Assembly: GCF_001949145.1 (NCBI RefSeq)
Contig: NW_019091398.1
Span: 1,447,908-1,511,907 of the forward strand
Direction: 5' to 3'
Source of the DNA: Acanthaster planci
Lineage: Eukaryota; Echinodermata; Asteroidea; Valvatida; Acanthasteridae
Length of the DNA: 64,000 bases
Both the position numbers and the translations under genes were made by a program. Under the pieces are notes generated by a model. It did not search any database, was not told where the DNA came from, and worked only from the letters and a program-made list of their open reading frames with translations. Below are positions 63,813 through 64,000 of this stretch, one piece after another. How positions within the stretch are numbered: the stretch's first letter is position 1; every line of letters begins with the position of its first letter.

Positions 63813-64000
63813 TATCCAAAGTGTCACAACTGAGTTCGGATGCCCCATTTTCAAGACAGGGATGTTCAGTCATGCATGACAGGAGGCATACCATCAATGT
63901 ATTACCATAACGAATACTGCTTCTACCTTTTGGAGATCCTATACATTACAACCATATCTCATGGTTTGGGCATATTAACCACTTTCCCCAGGGTTTGGTT
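63813..64000 (-). repeat. Right inverted repeat of the transposon, cut by the window edge
   Basis: Read on the minus strand, it follows 63007-63186. Confidence 0.75.

Larger units (their letters stand above)
62983..64000. mobile_element. Tc1/mariner-like transposon with about 190-base inverted repeats, internally deleted, runs off the right edge
   Basis: The left end starts at 62983 with cagggtgtcccagaaa after a TA. Bases 62983-63186 recur inverted at about 63813-64000; shared phrases include gtagaagcagtattc, cttgaaaatggggcatcc and actcagttgt-acacttt. The last about 20 bases of the right repeat are outside the window. Inside is the N-terminal part of a transposase with a DUF4817-type helix-turn-helix. 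The catalytic DDE part is missing, so this copy is non-autonomous. Confidence 0.75.

Overview
The window is metazoan nuclear DNA. Coding sequence is split into short exons with GT-AG introns, about two thirds of the gene-free DNA shows nothing recognisable, and the protein domains are animal extracellular and receptor types (SRCR, HYR, LDL-receptor YWTD, somatomedin B, GAIN/GPS, seven-helix). Large SRCR arrays together with Polinton, DIRS and THAP-type remnants suggest a marine invertebrate, most likely a deuterostome (lancelet, hemichordate or echinoderm). A cnidarian cannot be excluded, and the species cannot be named from sequence alone.

Three receptor-type genes lie head to tail on the minus strand. 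Gene A (12061 to beyond base 1) has a signal-peptide exon, three divergent SRCR exons, a linker exon and one long exon with a somatomedin-B-like domain. It leaves the window before any membrane segment, so its seven-helix part is only inferred. Gene B (37827 to 20418) appears complete: signal peptide, 14 SRCR exons, 3 HYR exons, a hormone-receptor-like (HRM) region, GAIN domain, GPS and seven helices. Gene C (59098, possibly 60606, to 46998) has a YWTD beta-propeller, 4 HYR exons and then the same HRM-GAIN-GPS-7TM chassis. From the last HYR exon to the stop, B and C match exon by exon, with the same phases and mostly the same lengths. They are therefore tandem paralogues with exchanged N-terminal binding modules. 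Nearly all ectodomain exons are phase 1-1, which permits such exchange and exon skipping. One SRCR exon of gene B (30038-30372) is frameshifted. Leaving it out gives one open frame of about 2,432 residues.

Mobile DNA fills much of the rest. A shrunken Polinton/Maverick of about 6 kb (5231-11272, with a 173-base assembly gap) sits in the first intron of gene A. A DIRS-type tyrosine-recombinase retroelement (39879-43528) lies between genes B and C. A LINE reverse transcriptase fragment is in a gene B intron (26200-27310). A THAP-domain relic sits between inverted repeats (17102-18597). A Tc1/mariner-like element with long inverted repeats runs off the right edge (62983-64000). Several small inverted-repeat elements lie in introns.

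Long stretches without recognised genes are 12200-13450, 13925-17100, 18600-20400, 37828-38950, 43530-46990 and 60610-62980. Only AT-rich unique DNA and short weak repeats were seen there. No rRNA, tRNA or CRISPR array was recognised.
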